Positions 18,187-28,200 of a stretch of DNA of 64,000 nucleotides are shown one piece after another. Numbering within the stretch: position 1 is the first letter of the stretch; every line of letters starts with the position of its first letter. The notes below the pieces were generated by a model. The model did not search any database and was not told the DNA's origin. It was given only the letters and a program-made list of their open reading frames with translations. The DNA comes from RBG-16-66-20 sp036262835 (GTDB lineage: Bacteria > Pseudomonadota > Gammaproteobacteria > Burkholderiales > SG8-39), in the NCBI GenBank assembly GCA_036262835.1, contig DATAID010000100.1, positions 45,007 through 109,006 on the forward strand, in the 5' to 3' direction. Position numbers and translations under genes: made by a program.

Positions 18187-18214
18187 AAAAAAGGCGCCCG
18201 CAGGCGCCTTTTTT
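18187..18214 (-). terminator. Intrinsic terminator, bidirectional in form
   Basis: Perfect inverted repeat GGCGCC-CGCA-GGCGCC flanked by six A on the left and six T on the right. It lies 16 bases after the stop of the Bax inhibitor-1 gene, so on the minus strand it is a textbook terminator. The A/T flanks make it usable in both directions. The 255 bases around it (17976-18230) hold no gene. Confidence 0.9.
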
Positions 18215-18230
18215 ATGCCGGAGGCCGCGC

Positions 18231-18938
18231 TTATCTGCGGTCGCCCGACAACGCCATCAAGATCTGCAGCAGGTTGACGAAGACGTTGAGCAGGCTGATG
18301 TATACGCCCGTCGTCGCCATGAGGTAGTTGGTCTCCCCGCCCGTCACGATGCGCGACAAGTCGTGCAGAATGAAGAGTGAAAACACCACGATCGCGATCG
18401 TCGAGAGCGCGAGCGCCAGGGCCGGAATCTGGAAGAACATGTTCGCGAGCATGGCGACGAGCAGGGCGATCATGCCGACGAACAGGAACTTGCCCAGGAA
18501 GCTGAAATCGCGCTTCGTCGTGGTCGCGATCGCCGACATGCCGACGAGCACCGCGCCGGTACCGGCCGCGGCGTAGCCCACCAGGGCGGCCCCGTTCTTG
18601 AGGGCGAGCGCAAAGTTGAGCATCGGGCCGATCCACCAGCCGAGCACGAGGGTGAGGACGAAGAGGAACGCGAGGCCGATGCCGCTGTTGCGGTTGGCGG
18701 CAATGCCGACCTGCAGGCCGATGACCGCCGCCAGCATGACGAGCGAGGCGATGACCGGATGCTGCAGGATGATGCCGCCGGTCATCATGCCGACCCACGC
18801 CCCCGCGACGGTGGGAATCATCGTCAGCGCAAGCAGCAGGTACGTGTTGCGCAGGACCTTCTGCGCCTCGGGGGCGAGGGTGCGGCCGAGGACTGCGCCG
18901 GGTGCGTTGCGGAAATCAGGTGAGCGGACCGGTTCCAT
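18231..18938 (-). CDS. Bax inhibitor-1/YccA family membrane protein
   Basis: 235 residues with seven hydrophobic segments after a short cytoplasmic N-terminus. The family segment LFILHDLSRIVTGGETNYLMATTGVYISLLNVFVNL near the C-terminus carries the acidic residues linked to a pH-gated calcium leak in BsYetJ. E. coli YccA modulates FtsH, and LapB in this window also acts through FtsH; a link is only inference. The ATG at 18938 has AAAGGAG upstream. A longer in-frame start was rejected. Confidence 0.92.
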   Translation of the reverse strand: MEPVRSPDFRNAPGAVLGRTLAPEAQKVLRNTYLLLALTMIPTVAGAWVGMMTGGIILQHPVIASLVMLAAVIGLQVGIAANRNSGIGLAFLFVLTLVLGWWIGPMLNFALALKNGAALVGYAAAGTGAVLVGMSAIATTTKRDFSFLGKFLFVGMIALLVAMLANMFFQIPALALALSTIAIVVFSLFILHDLSRIVTGGETNYLMATTGVYISLLNVFVNLLQILMALSGDRR

Positions 18939-18991
18939 GAAGTCAGTCTCCTTTGCAGCATTTAGACTACCAGAGCGCCGGCGGAGTTGCA

Positions 18992-19022
18992 TTGCGAAGC
19001 CCGATCGCTCAAGGGCTAAAAT
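18992..19022 (+). promoter_or_regulatory. Candidate promoter for tRNA-Ser(UGA)
   Basis: TTGCGA (18992-18997), a 19-base spacer and TAAAAT (19017-19022). This would start transcription about 25 bases before the mature tRNA. The spacer is longer than ideal. A TAAAAT hexamer also precedes the second tRNA-Ser, lysC and the kinase gene at 29858. Confidence 0.4.
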
Positions 19023-19051
19023 GCGGGCGCCACAGGGTTTTTTCAAGTCCC

Positions 19052-19139
19052 GGAGAGTTGGCAGAGCGGTCTAATGCGGCGGTCTTGAAAACCGCTGACC
19101 CGCAAGGGTCCGGGGGTTCGAATCCCTCACTCTCCGCCA
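19052..19139 (+). tRNA. tRNA-Ser (anticodon UGA)
   Basis: Class II tRNA of 88 bases including an encoded CCA. Acceptor arms GGAGAGT and ACTCTCC pair fully. The anticodon stem GCGGT/ACCGC encloses loop CTTGAAA with anticodon TGA. There is a long variable arm (CTGACCCGCAAGGGTC) and the T-loop GGTTCGAATCC. It decodes UCA and, by wobble, other UCN codons. Confidence 0.97.
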
Positions 19140-19217
19140 TTCAGCAGGGGCGGCGAGAACGCCCTCCAGGCGGCATGGTCAATCCGAAGTCGTGTCCCGC
19201 CTGCCGCCATCCTGGTC

Positions 19218-20348
19218 GTGAACGAAGAGCAGCTTCTCCGTCTGATGCTCGATCAGGCGCTGGACCATACCTTGATCCTCATCGATCCCCGGGGGCGCGT
19301 CATTGCATGGCTCATGGGCTCGGAGAAGATCTTCGGCTATGGCGCGGACGAGATGAAAGGCCAGACGATCGATCGCCTGTTTACGCCCGAGGACCAGGAG
19401 CGCGGGGTGCCGGCGAACGAGCTCGAGATCGCGGCGCGGTTCGGCCGCTGCGAGGACGACCGCTGGATGCAGCGCAAGGACGGCGCCCGGTTCTGGGCGG
19501 GTGGCGTGGTGAACAGCCTGCGCGGCGCCGATGGCGCGCTCGCCGGCTTCAGCAAGGTGCTGCGCGACCGCACCGATACGCGCGGGCAGCTCGACGTGCT
19601 GCGCAATCGCGCCGACGCCTTTGCCGAGGAAGACCGCCGCAAGACGCTCGCGCTCGGCCGGCTCGCGCACGATGCGCGCAATCCGCTGACGGTGCTTGCC
19701 AACGCCGCGGGGATGATCGAGCGGGCGCACCCCGGCGATCCGACGCTCGTGCACGCCACGCAGATGATCGAGCGCCAGACCGGCTTCCTCAACCGGCTGT
19801 TCGAGGACCTGCTGGAGGTGGTGCGCATTCGCGCCGGGCGGGTCGTGCTGCAGGCGGACATGATCGATCTGAAGGAAGTGATCGAGGCCGCCATCGAAAC
19901 GGCCGGAGCGGACGTCCAGAAGAAAGGCCAGCGGATCGAAGCGGCATTTCCTACCGCACCGATCGTGCTAGAGGGGGACGATATGCGGTTGAAGCAGGTG
20001 TTCGTCAACCTCCTGTCGAATGCCGCCAGGTTCTCGAAGGCGGGCGGCCTCGTCTCGATCAAGGTGACGCGGGAGGACGACGAGGCGGTGGTGCGGGTGG
20101 AGGACCGCGGCCGGGGCATTCCTCCGGATCTCCTGCCGCATATCTTCGAGCTCTTCACCCAAGGAGAAGCTTACGAAGGCGCGAGCGGGCTGGGGATGGG
20201 CCTCGCCATCGTCAAGGAGTACGTCGAGCTGCACGGCGGCACGGTGCAGGTGCGCAGCGACGGGCAGGGCCAGGGGGCGGAGTTTGTCGTCCGGCTGCCC
20301 TTGACGCGCGAGACCGTGGTCCCCGCCCTGACCGTGCCGGTCAAATAG
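19218..20348 (+). CDS. PAS sensor histidine kinase (soluble)
   Basis: 376 residues with no membrane segment: a PAS domain (about 5-125, LILIDPRGRVIAW and SEKIFGYGADEM), HisKA with phospho-acceptor H151 in LAHDARNPLTVL, and HATPase_c with N box (NLLSNAARFS) and G boxes (DRGRGIPPDLL, GLGMGLAIVK). The usual H-E pair is H-D here, so phosphatase activity may differ. No response regulator is adjacent, so it is an orphan kinase sensing a cytoplasmic cue. The start is GTG with a weak ribosome site. Confidence 0.9.
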   Translation: MNEEQLLRLMLDQALDHTLILIDPRGRVIAWLMGSEKIFGYGADEMKGQTIDRLFTPEDQERGVPANELEIAARFGRCEDDRWMQRKDGARFWAGGVVNSLRGADGALAGFSKVLRDRTDTRGQLDVLRNRADAFAEEDRRKTLALGRLAHDARNPLTVLANAAGMIERAHPGDPTLVHATQMIERQTGFLNRLFEDLLEVVRIRAGRVVLQADMIDLKEVIEAAIETAGADVQKKGQRIEAAFPTAPIVLEGDDMRLKQVFVNLLSNAARFSKAGGLVSIKVTREDDEAVVRVEDRGRGIPPDLLPHIFELFTQGEAYEGASGLGMGLAIVKEYVELHGGTVQVRSDGQGQGAEFVVRLPLTRETVVPALTVPVK

Positions 20349-20362
20349 CCGAAGGGAAAGCC

Positions 20363-20379
20363 GCGTGCTCCAAGCACGC
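20363..20379 (+). terminator. Hairpin after the PAS kinase gene, possible terminator
   Basis: GCGTGCT-CCA-AGCACGC forms a perfect 7-bp stem 14 bases after the stop codon. There is no U-tract, so if it terminates it may need Rho. A separate palindrome GTACTAGTAC is at 20417-20426. Otherwise I see nothing in the 181-base gap up to the glycosyltransferase gene. Confidence 0.35.
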
Positions 20380-20529
20380 CTCTCGCGGTGGCCGATGCCG
20401 GCGGCGCGACTTACAAGTACTAGTACGGCCTGCGCGGGGCGAGTCGCGACAACGCGCGGCCGGATTTTTCGACGCCCGAATCGCGGAAACCCACGCGAAC
20501 GCTCCGGGCTTTCCTGCTCTCAGTATTAA

Positions 20530-21636
20530 GTGCTCCCCCGAAGACGATTGAGCATCGCGCAGGTCGCGCCGCTCGCCCTGCCCGTGCCGCCGCGGCACTA
20601 CGGCGGCACCGAGCGCGTGGTCTACGACCTCACCGAGGCGCTGGTGGCGCGCGGCCACGACGTCACGCTCTTCGCGAGCGGCGACTCGCAGACCTCGGCG
20701 CGCCTCGTGCGAGCGGTGCCGCGGAGCCTGTGGAGCGAAACAGCGCTGCACGACTCGGTCGCCTCGCTCCTGCGCATGCATGGGGAGCTTTTCTATTCGT
20801 CGTTCGACTTCGACCTGATCCACACCCACACGGACTATTTCGCGCTGCCGTTCGCCGCGCTCTCGCTCGCGCCCGTGCTGACCACGCTGCACGGCCGGCT
20901 CGACCTGCCCGACGTGCCCGAGGTGCTGCGGCTTTATCCCGAGGCCGACCTCATCTCGATCAGCCACGCGCAGCAGGCGCAGGCGCCCGGGGCGAGCTGG
21001 GCGGGCACCGTGCACCACGGCGTGTCGCTCGAGCGCTGGCGCTTCGAGCCCGCAGGCGGGGATGGGCTCGCCTTCGTCGGGCGCTTCTCGCCGGAAAAGG
21101 CGCCGCACCTGGCGATCGACGTCGCGGTGGCCGCCGGCGTGCCGATCACGATCGCCGGCCGCATCGAGCCGCGCGAGCGCGCCTATTTCGAGCGCGAGGT
21201 GGCGCCGCGGCTCGAGCATCCGCTCGTGCGCTACCTCGGCGAGGTCGACGACCGGCAGAAGCAGGCGCTGCTCGGCGCCTCGCGCGCGCTGCTCTTTCCG
21301 ATCGACTGGCCCGAGCCCTTCGGGCTGGTGATGATCGAGGCGATGGCCTGCGGCACGCCCGTGATCGCCCGCGCGCGGGGCGCCGTGCGCGAGATCGTCG
21401 TTGACGGCGAAACCGGAATCATCGCGGAGACCTTCGACGAGCTCGTGGCGGCGGTGAAAGACGTGCAGCGGCTCGAGCGGGCCGCGTGCCGCCGCCGCGT
21501 CGAGCGCCATTTCAGCGTCGCCGCGATGGCCGACCGCTACGAGGAGCTGTACTGGCGGCGGCTGGCGGACTCGCCGCACGTGCCGTTCAAAGCACCACCT
21601 GCACTTCGGCCTCGCCTTCGCGCTCGAGCAGAGTGA
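20530..21636 (+). CDS. GT4-family glycosyltransferase
   Basis: 368 residues with the GT-B fold. The N-terminal domain has the glycine-rich loop PPRHYGGTERVVYDLTEAL. The C-terminal domain has FVGRFSPEKAPHLAID and the donor-site motif EPFGLVMIEAMACGTPVIA. It transfers a sugar from a nucleotide-sugar donor; the acceptor cannot be read. The GTG start is used. The gene overlaps the converging glucosidase gene by 50 bases, and the two may act on the same glucan or on an osmolyte such as a glucosyl compound (inference). Confidence 0.88.
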   Translation: MLPRRRLSIAQVAPLALPVPPRHYGGTERVVYDLTEALVARGHDVTLFASGDSQTSARLVRAVPRSLWSETALHDSVASLLRMHGELFYSSFDFDLIHTHTDYFALPFAALSLAPVLTTLHGRLDLPDVPEVLRLYPEADLISISHAQQAQAPGASWAGTVHHGVSLERWRFEPAGGDGLAFVGRFSPEKAPHLAIDVAVAAGVPITIAGRIEPRERAYFEREVAPRLEHPLVRYLGEVDDRQKQALLGASRALLFPIDWPEPFGLVMIEAMACGTPVIARARGAVREIVVDGETGIIAETFDELVAAVKDVQRLERAACRRRVERHFSVAAMADRYEELYWRRLADSPHVPFKAPPALRPRLRARAE

Positions 21637-23770
21637 CCGCGACGGTGTCGCCCTCGCGGCGCAGGCCCACGTCGAGGACGGCCTCGGCCACCCGCAGCCC
21701 GCGCAGGTTCACCCAGTCGAGAAAAGGCGGCAGGCGCGGACGGTGCATGACCAGGGTCGCCGACTCGGCATCGATCTCGATGCCGAGGCAGGCCTGCAGG
21801 AGCGCGGGCGGCGCACAGGCCGACCACGCCTGCGGCACGCAGGCGACCGGATAGAGCACCGGCTCCTTGCCGGCGCGGCGCGGAAAGCCGCAATAGAGCT
21901 CGGGCAGGCGATTCATGGGCATGCGCGCGGCCGCGTCGAAAAGGGCGGTCGCGAGCCGCACCGCCTCGGCGGTGCGGCCCTGGCGCGCGAGCCCGAGCGC
22001 GATGAGCGCGTTGTCGTGCGGCCAGACCGAGCCGTTGTGGTACGAAGTCGGATTGTAGCGCGGCTCGCCTTCGGCGACGGTGCGCACGCCCCAGCCGGTG
22101 AAGAAGGCGCGGCCAAAGAGCTGGCGCACCATCGGCTCGATGCGATCGCGCCGCACGATGTCGGTGTAGAGGAGCTGCGCGGCGTTCGAGGCGCGCACGC
22201 GGCAGGGGCGCTTTTCGCCGTCCAGCGCGAGCGCGTAGCTGCCGATCGAGTCGCACCAGTAGGCGCGGTCGAAGGCGGCGCGCAGCGCCTCGGCCTTGCC
22301 GAGCAGCTCGCGCGAGTCGGCCGTCTCGCCCAGGTCGAAGGCGAGCTCCGCGGCGAGCGTGCGCGCAAGGTGCACATAGCCCTGCACCTCGCAGAGCGCG
22401 ATCGAGCCCGCGGCGAGGCTGCCGTCCTCGTGGAAGATGGCGTCGTCGGAATCCTTCCAGCCCTGGTTGCGCAGGCCCGTTTCGCGCATGCGCGCGTACT
22501 CGACGAAGCCGTCGCCGTCGCGGTCGCCGCGGTGGTCGATCCAGCGCAGCGCCGCCTTCAGGTGCGGCCAGAGCGCCTCGATCGTGCGGCGGTCGCGCGT
22601 GCGCTGCCAGTACATGCCGGCGAGCGCGACGAAGAGCGGCGTCGAATCGATCGAGCCGAAGTAGCGCCCGAAGGGCACCGCGCCGATGCGCGCGAGCTCG
22701 CCCTCGCGCAGCTCGTGCAGGATCTTGCCCGGCTCCTCGTCGGCGCCCGGATCGTCGCGCGCGCCCTGGTGCGCCGCGAGAAAGAGCAGCACGCCGCGCG
22801 CGAGGTCCGGATCGAGCCAGAGCATCTGCATCGCGGTGATGAGGCCGTCGCGCCCGAAGACGGTGGAGAACCACGGCAGGCCGGCGTACGGATAGCCCCC
22901 CTGGGCCGTGTCGGTGACGAGCAACGCGAGGTCGGACGCCGAGCGCGACAGGATCGCGTTCACGGTCTCGTTCGAGGTCTCGATACGCGCCGCCTGCCGG
23001 CGCCGCGCGGCGCGCGCTCGTTTCGCGCTGCGCAGCGTCGGTCCGAAACGACGCACGCCTTCGATGCGCGCCGCGCCGTGGCTGCACTGGATCGTGAGGT
23101 CGAGCGAATAGCGCTCGTGGGGCTCGAGCTCGAGCTCGAACTCGGCCCGGCGGGCCATGAGCCGGGCGGGCGCGGGCGCGAAGGTGAGCTGCGTGGTCCG
23201 GACGACCCCGTCCTCCCCCTCGTAGCGGAAGACGACGCGGCTGCCGGTGGCGAGCTCGGCCCGCACGGGGCCGCGGTGATCGCGCCGGAAGCCGCGGATC
23301 TCGAAGATGTCGGTGAAGTCGGCGTCGAACTCGAGCGTGAGGCGCAGGCGGCGCCGCTTCGCCGCGTAGCTCGTCACCGCCAGGTGCTCGCAGCAGGCGC
23401 CCTCCCACAGGAAGAGCGCGCGCGCGATGTGGAACTTCTCCTTGGCGAGCACCAGCTCGCCGCCGGCGAAAAAATCGGGATTGGTGAGGTTGACGTCGAG
23501 CACGACGTTGTCGGTTCGCACGGTCGAGGCGAGGAGCAGCGGCCGGTGGCCTTCGAGCTTGAGCTCAAGGCGCGACAGGTGGCGCGTGTCCTTGTGAAAG
23601 AGGCCCGCGGGCTCGAGCGGTCCGGCGCAGATGTCGCCGAACTCGTCCAGCAGCGCGAAGGTGTCGTTGTGCTTGAGCGTGCGTGCGGAGGACGAAAGCG
23701 TCTCCACGCCCGGGACCACGACCGTGGCCCAGCCGGGCTCCTCGCGAAGCCTTGGATCGGTTGCCGACAC
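21587..23770 (-). CDS. Amylo-alpha-1,6-glucosidase-type glycosidase
   Basis: 727 residues. Residues about 35-230 are a glycogen-debranching N-terminal beta domain (KHNDTFALLDEFGDICAG, FHKDTRHLSRLEL). From about 280 there is an alpha/alpha toroid resembling GH15/GH63-type debranching catalytic domains (GYPYAGLPWFSTVFGRDGL, YHNGSVWPHDNAL). No signal peptide is seen, so it is likely cytoplasmic. The GTG at 23770 has GAGGAG seven bases upstream and is preferred to the GTG at 23812. Substrate is uncertain: glycogen-like glucan or a small glucoside. Confidence 0.85.
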   Translation of the reverse strand: MSATDPRLREEPGWATVVVPGVETLSSSARTLKHNDTFALLDEFGDICAGPLEPAGLFHKDTRHLSRLELKLEGHRPLLLASTVRTDNVVLDVNLTNPDFFAGGELVLAKEKFHIARALFLWEGACCEHLAVTSYAAKRRRLRLTLEFDADFTDIFEIRGFRRDHRGPVRAELATGSRVVFRYEGEDGVVRTTQLTFAPAPARLMARRAEFELELEPHERYSLDLTIQCSHGAARIEGVRRFGPTLRSAKRARAARRRQAARIETSNETVNAILSRSASDLALLVTDTAQGGYPYAGLPWFSTVFGRDGLITAMQMLWLDPDLARGVLLFLAAHQGARDDPGADEEPGKILHELREGELARIGAVPFGRYFGSIDSTPLFVALAGMYWQRTRDRRTIEALWPHLKAALRWIDHRGDRDGDGFVEYARMRETGLRNQGWKDSDDAIFHEDGSLAAGSIALCEVQGYVHLARTLAAELAFDLGETADSRELLGKAEALRAAFDRAYWCDSIGSYALALDGEKRPCRVRASNAAQLLYTDIVRRDRIEPMVRQLFGRAFFTGWGVRTVAEGEPRYNPTSYHNGSVWPHDNALIALGLARQGRTAEAVRLATALFDAAARMPMNRLPELYCGFPRRAGKEPVLYPVACVPQAWSACAPPALLQACLGIEIDAESATLVMHRPRLPPFLDWVNLRGLRVAEAVLDVGLRREGDTVAVTLLEREGEAEVQVVL

Positions 23771-23883
23771 TGCCAATGCTCCTCGCAAGAACCGCGCCGC
23801 CCGGGCCGTCACAAACCGGCCGACACCCGCAGGTGCGCTTCTTGCGTGACAACGGGAAACCCACTTTCGTTTCGTCCCAAATC

Positions 23884-24351
23884 ATGAGAACTCCCGCCAA
23901 TATCGCGAAGCACCCGATCCATCCCATGCTGGTCGCCGTTCCGATCGGCCTCTGGCTTTTCTCGCTCGTCTGCGACCTCGTCTTTTATTTCGGCAACGGC
24001 GCCGAGACCTGGCAGATCGTTGCTCGCTACACCCTCGTCGGCGGCATCGTCGGCGCCCTCGTGGCGGCGGTCCCGGGCTTCATCGACATGCTTTCGCTGC
24101 CCTGGGGCCTGAAGCGCATCGCGATCATGCACATGAGCATCAACCTCACGGTGGTCGCGCTCTACGTCGTCAACTGGTGGATGCGCGCGCGCGGCGCCGA
24201 AGGCCTGGGGCCCTTCTGGCTGTCGCTCGTCGCCGTCGCGATGCTCGTTGTTTCCGGCTGGCTAGGGGGCAAGATGATCTATGTGCACGGCGTCGCGGTT
24301 GAGACGCCGCCCGAGCCGGCGCCATCGTCCGAACGACACCTCAGAACCTGA
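23884..24351 (+). CDS. DUF2231 family membrane protein
   Basis: 155 residues with four hydrophobic helices and the family start IAKHPIHPMLVAVPIGLW. DUF2231 proteins are small integral membrane proteins of unknown function, sometimes near redox or heme genes. The N-terminal HPIHP motif could bind a metal or heme, which is only inference. The ATG at 23884 is chosen because similarity starts there; no good ribosome site is visible. The next gene follows after 26 bases. Confidence 0.85.
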   Translation: MRTPANIAKHPIHPMLVAVPIGLWLFSLVCDLVFYFGNGAETWQIVARYTLVGGIVGALVAAVPGFIDMLSLPWGLKRIAIMHMSINLTVVALYVVNWWMRARGAEGLGPFWLSLVAVAMLVVSGWLGGKMIYVHGVAVETPPEPAPSSERHLRT

Positions 24352-24377
24352 CCCCCCACAAAAAAGGAGAGTGCTTC

Positions 24378-25247
24378 ATGGCCAGCGTTGCCCCGCCCAG
24401 CCCCTATCAGGACCGCCGCCTGCGCGAGCGGCGAAGGATTTCGGACGCGTTCCTGCTCCAGGGCGCGGACGGCGTGCGAGTTTCCTGGGGCGGCATCTGG
24501 GGCGGCGTGCTGTGCGCCGTCGGCGCGATGCTGCTCCTCACCGCGCTTGGCGTCGCGATCGGCATCTCGGCCGCCGACCCGGGCGAGACCGACGCCTCGA
24601 CCCTGGGCGCGGGCGCGGCGATCTGGAGCGGCGTGTCGCTCCTGCTCTCGCTCTTTCTGGGCGGGCTCGTCTCCACGCGCATCGGCGCGATCTTCGATCG
24701 CACGACCGGCTTCTTCGAGGGCGCGCTCGTCTGGGTGGTCAGCATCCTCCTCATGGGCTTCCTCGCCTCGACCGGCATCGCCATGGTGGCCGGCGGCGCC
24801 TTCACGCTCCTCGGCGGGGCGACGCAGGTGGTCGGGCAGGCGATCCAGGGCCAGCCGGGCGTCGATGTCTCCGGCGGCGTCGACCAGGTGGCGCAGCGGC
24901 TGCGCGACCCGGAGACGGCGCGCCAGCTCGCTTCGGCCACTGGCCTTTCGCAGCAGGAAGTCCAGTCTTCGCTCGCCACCACGGCGCAACGCGTCGAGAG
25001 TCAGCGCGACAATCCCGGCCAGGCGGCGGCCGAAGCCAAGCAGGGCCTCGCGCAGCTCATGGAGCGCGCGAAATCGAGCGGGGCGCTCGAGCGCAAGGCG
25101 GAGGAAGTGAAGCCCAAGGCGACCATGACGGCGTGGATCACGCTCGGCGCGCTGCTGCTTTCGCTCATCGCCGCCGTGCTGGGCGCGGCGGCCGGTCGAC
25201 GCGAGGTGCGCGCGACTAGCGCCGCCGCTGCGCCGAGACGGACCTAG
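24378..25247 (+). CDS. Conserved four-helix membrane protein, function unknown
   Basis: 289 residues. After a basic N-terminus come hydrophobic pairs (SWGGIWGGVLCAVGAMLLL, IWSGVSLLLSLFLGGLVSTR), a third helix (LVWVVSILLMGFLASTG), a soluble helical loop rich in Gln and Ala (about 155-250), and a final helix near the C-terminus. I know similar proteins as conserved hypotheticals in proteobacteria and cannot name a function. AAAAAAGGAGAG gives a strong ribosome site. The stop lies inside the end of lhr on the other strand (32-base overlap). Confidence 0.75.
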   Translation: MASVAPPSPYQDRRLRERRRISDAFLLQGADGVRVSWGGIWGGVLCAVGAMLLLTALGVAIGISAADPGETDASTLGAGAAIWSGVSLLLSLFLGGLVSTRIGAIFDRTTGFFEGALVWVVSILLMGFLASTGIAMVAGGAFTLLGGATQVVGQAIQGQPGVDVSGGVDQVAQRLRDPETARQLASATGLSQQEVQSSLATTAQRVESQRDNPGQAAAEAKQGLAQLMERAKSSGALERKAEEVKPKATMTAWITLGALLLSLIAAVLGAAAGRREVRATSAAAAPRRT

Positions 25248-28200
25248 CGTGCAGCCGCTCGATGGCGCCCGGCTTGCGCCGCGCGGGCGCGCGCAGGTGA
25301 AGCTGAGGCGGATGGCGTAACGAGCGGCGCGCGAGCAGCGTGCGCAGCTGGTCGTCGCCCAGCTCGCAGGCAGCGAGTCGCCGCACGGCTGCGCCTTCGA
25401 ACGCCGCGACCGGCAGCCCGTCCCGGTAAAGAATGCGGTTGCGGTAGACGCCCGGGACGCGCGCCTCGGGCGTCAGGATGCCCACCAGGTTGAGCGGATC
25501 CACGGCCGAAAGGACGACGAGCTCGTCCAGCTTCTCCATTTTCCGCACCGCGCGCAGCCGCCCCACCGCGTCCGGGGCGGCGAACTGCTCGCCGCCGAAG
25601 CCGCCGACGAAGCGCCCGCCGCGGATCTCGCCGCGCGCTTCCAGCCTGCGGTAGACGCGTACCAGGTCGCGCCACGGCGGCAGCTTGGATTCACGGGCAA
25701 GCAGCGTGCGGAAAACGACGCCATAGCGGGCGAGCAGCGCGCGGGCGACCGCTTCCGGGTCGCCTTGCCCTTCGGCCGACAGCAACGCCCAGCGGCCCGC
25801 GGTCTCGATGAGTTCGCGGCGCTTCTCGGGCGGCGCGAGCAGCGCGCGCAGGCCGGCGAAGCTGTCGGCGGTGGCGAGGCCCGCGCCGGCGAGCTCGGCG
25901 AGCCCGCGCTCGACCAGGCTGGGGAGCAGGCCGGTGGCATCGATGAGCTCGTGAAAGAAAGACGCGCCTCGCTTTTCCAGGTTTTCCCTGATTGAAGAGG
26001 CCTCCGCGCTGAGCTCGGTCCCGGGATCGTCGGCCGCTTGCCATGCGCCCGCTCGCCCGCGACGGAAAAGCGCGATCGGCGAGCTGCGCAGCGGCGCGCG
26101 CGGGCCCGCGCATTTTCCCGCCGATAAGCGGCCCCAGGCCACGCGGCCGGAGAGGCAGAGCTGGTCCAGCTGCTCCGCGCGGTAGTCGGCGACGCGCGCC
26201 GGCAGCACGTCGTGCTCCCAGCCTGCCGCGGCGAGCTCGCAGCCCTCGAGCTGCTCGATGACGGCGAGCAGCCCCTCGGCCCCGCGCGCCTGGTCCTCGC
26301 CCGCCGCGTGCTGCCAGTGCAGGAGGAACCGGAGGAAATCGGCCGCGCTGACCGGCTCGATTTCCGAGCGCAGGCGATTGAGCGTGTAGCGGTGGATGCG
26401 CGCAAGCAGCCGCCGGTCGCACCACTCGAGCGCGGCGCTGCCGGGCGTGAACTTGCCGCGCAGGATCCGGCCCTGCGCCTCGAGCGCGAGCAGTTGCTCC
26501 GTCTCGGGCGAGGCGATGGGCCCAAGCACTTCCATCCGGCTCGCGAGCAGCTCGAGCTCCGAATCCCCCAGCCGCTCGTGGGCCAGCCATGCACCATCGC
26601 GCTTTACCGCTCTTTCACCGAGTTGTTTCAGAGGTTCATGCCAGGAAGGCAAAAGCTCGGCATCCTTGAAATAGCCAGCCACCATCAAGGCGTCGTACAT
26701 CTCATCGGCGTTGCGGGCGACCGGCCAGGCTTCCTCGCGCACGCGCTGGATCGCGGCCGGATCGAGCGCGCCGAGATCGTCGGCCTTGCGGATTTCGGTC
26801 GCACGCCGCGTCTGCACTGCGCGCGTGCGACGCTCTTCCAGCGGCGCGTCATCGAGGAACGTGTACACGGCCGAGTTGAGCAGCTCGTGGCTCAGCACCG
26901 AGGGTTCGGGCGTGTCGCGGGCCGTTGTTTTTATTTCCCCTTTTCCGAGTCTGGAAAGAACCTCAAGCAAACCCTGGACATCCACGGCTTCTTCAAGGGA
27001 GTCGCGCAGCGCCTGCTTGACGAGCGGGTGGTCGGGGATTTCGCGCGCGCCCTGCAGGTTGTCCTGGCAGGCCGCCGCGTCGGGAAAGGCCGCCTGCAGC
27101 AGGTCCTCGGCATACATGCGCTGAAGCTGGTTGGGGACGCGCGCGCCGCCCCGGTTGCGCGGCACGGCGAGCGAGAGCGTGGCGCTCCAGCGCCAGCGAG
27201 TCTCGAAGATGGGCGAGTCGAGGATCGCCTGCGTCAGCGTCTCGCGCGCCGTGTTCGGATGCAGATAGCGGAACACTTCCTCGAGCGGGAACGAGTGCTG
27301 GCTGCCGAGGGACAGGATCACGCCTTCCTCGGTCGCCGCCGCCTGCAGCTCGAAGTTGAAGCCCTGGCAGAACTTCTTCCTGAGCGCGAGCCCCCAGGCG
27401 CGGTTGATGCGGCTGCCGAAGGGCGCGTGCAGGACGAGTTGCATGCCGCCCGACTCGTCGAAGAAGCGCTCCAGCGCAATCGAGTCCGTCGTCGGCACCA
27501 CCCCGAGCATGCGCTTCGCCTCGCCCAGGTACTGGGCGATCTGCTCGGCGGCGGAGCGCGTCAGGCCGTAGTGCTCTTCAAGAAAACGAATGGCCTTTTC
27601 CAGATCGGGGAGCAAAAGATCCACTGCCGAACGAAGGCGGGAAACCGCCGCGCTCATCTCATCGGAGCGCGCGGGCGCCTCGCCCAGCCAGAAAGGGACG
27701 GTCGGCGGCTGGCCCTGCGCGTCGGCGACCCGCACGATGCCGTTGCCGATGCGCAGGATGCGCCAGGAGGTATTGCCGAGCTGGAACACATCCCCGGGCA
27801 GCGATTCGATCGCGAAGTCCTCGTTCAGCGTGCCGATGAAGTGCCCCTCGGGCTCGAGCACGACGCGAAAATCGAACACCTCCGGAATCGCGCCGCCGTT
27901 GGTGATGGCGCTCATGCGCGAGCCCTTGCGCGCGCGCAGCCTCCGTCCGAGCGTGTCGTGATGGAGGAGGGCGGCGCGCCGGCCACGCTGGGTGGCGTAA
28001 CCGCGCCCGAGCATGTCGGCCACCTCCTCGAAATCCTTCTTCTCGAGACTGCGATAGGGATAGGCGCGGCGGCAGAGCCGGTAGAGCGCGTCCTCGTCCC
28101 ATTCGTCCTCGGCCGCGGTCTCGGCGACGATCTGCTGGGCGAGCACATCGAGTGGCTGATCGGGCACGGCGACCCGGTCGAGCTCGCCTTCCCGCACCGC

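Noticed and set aside
19052..19139. tRNA-Ser(UGA) as a phage or island attachment site
   Set aside because: No integrase gene and no repeat of the tRNA 3' end was noticed within the window.
23683..23883. In-frame extension of the DUF2231 gene
   Set aside because: It overlaps the start of the divergent glucosidase gene; the family begins IAKHPIHP just after the ATG at 23884.
21743..23887. 714-codon open frame antisense to the glucosidase
   Set aside because: Low-complexity Arg/Ala/Val composition and no motif; the glucosidase is well supported.
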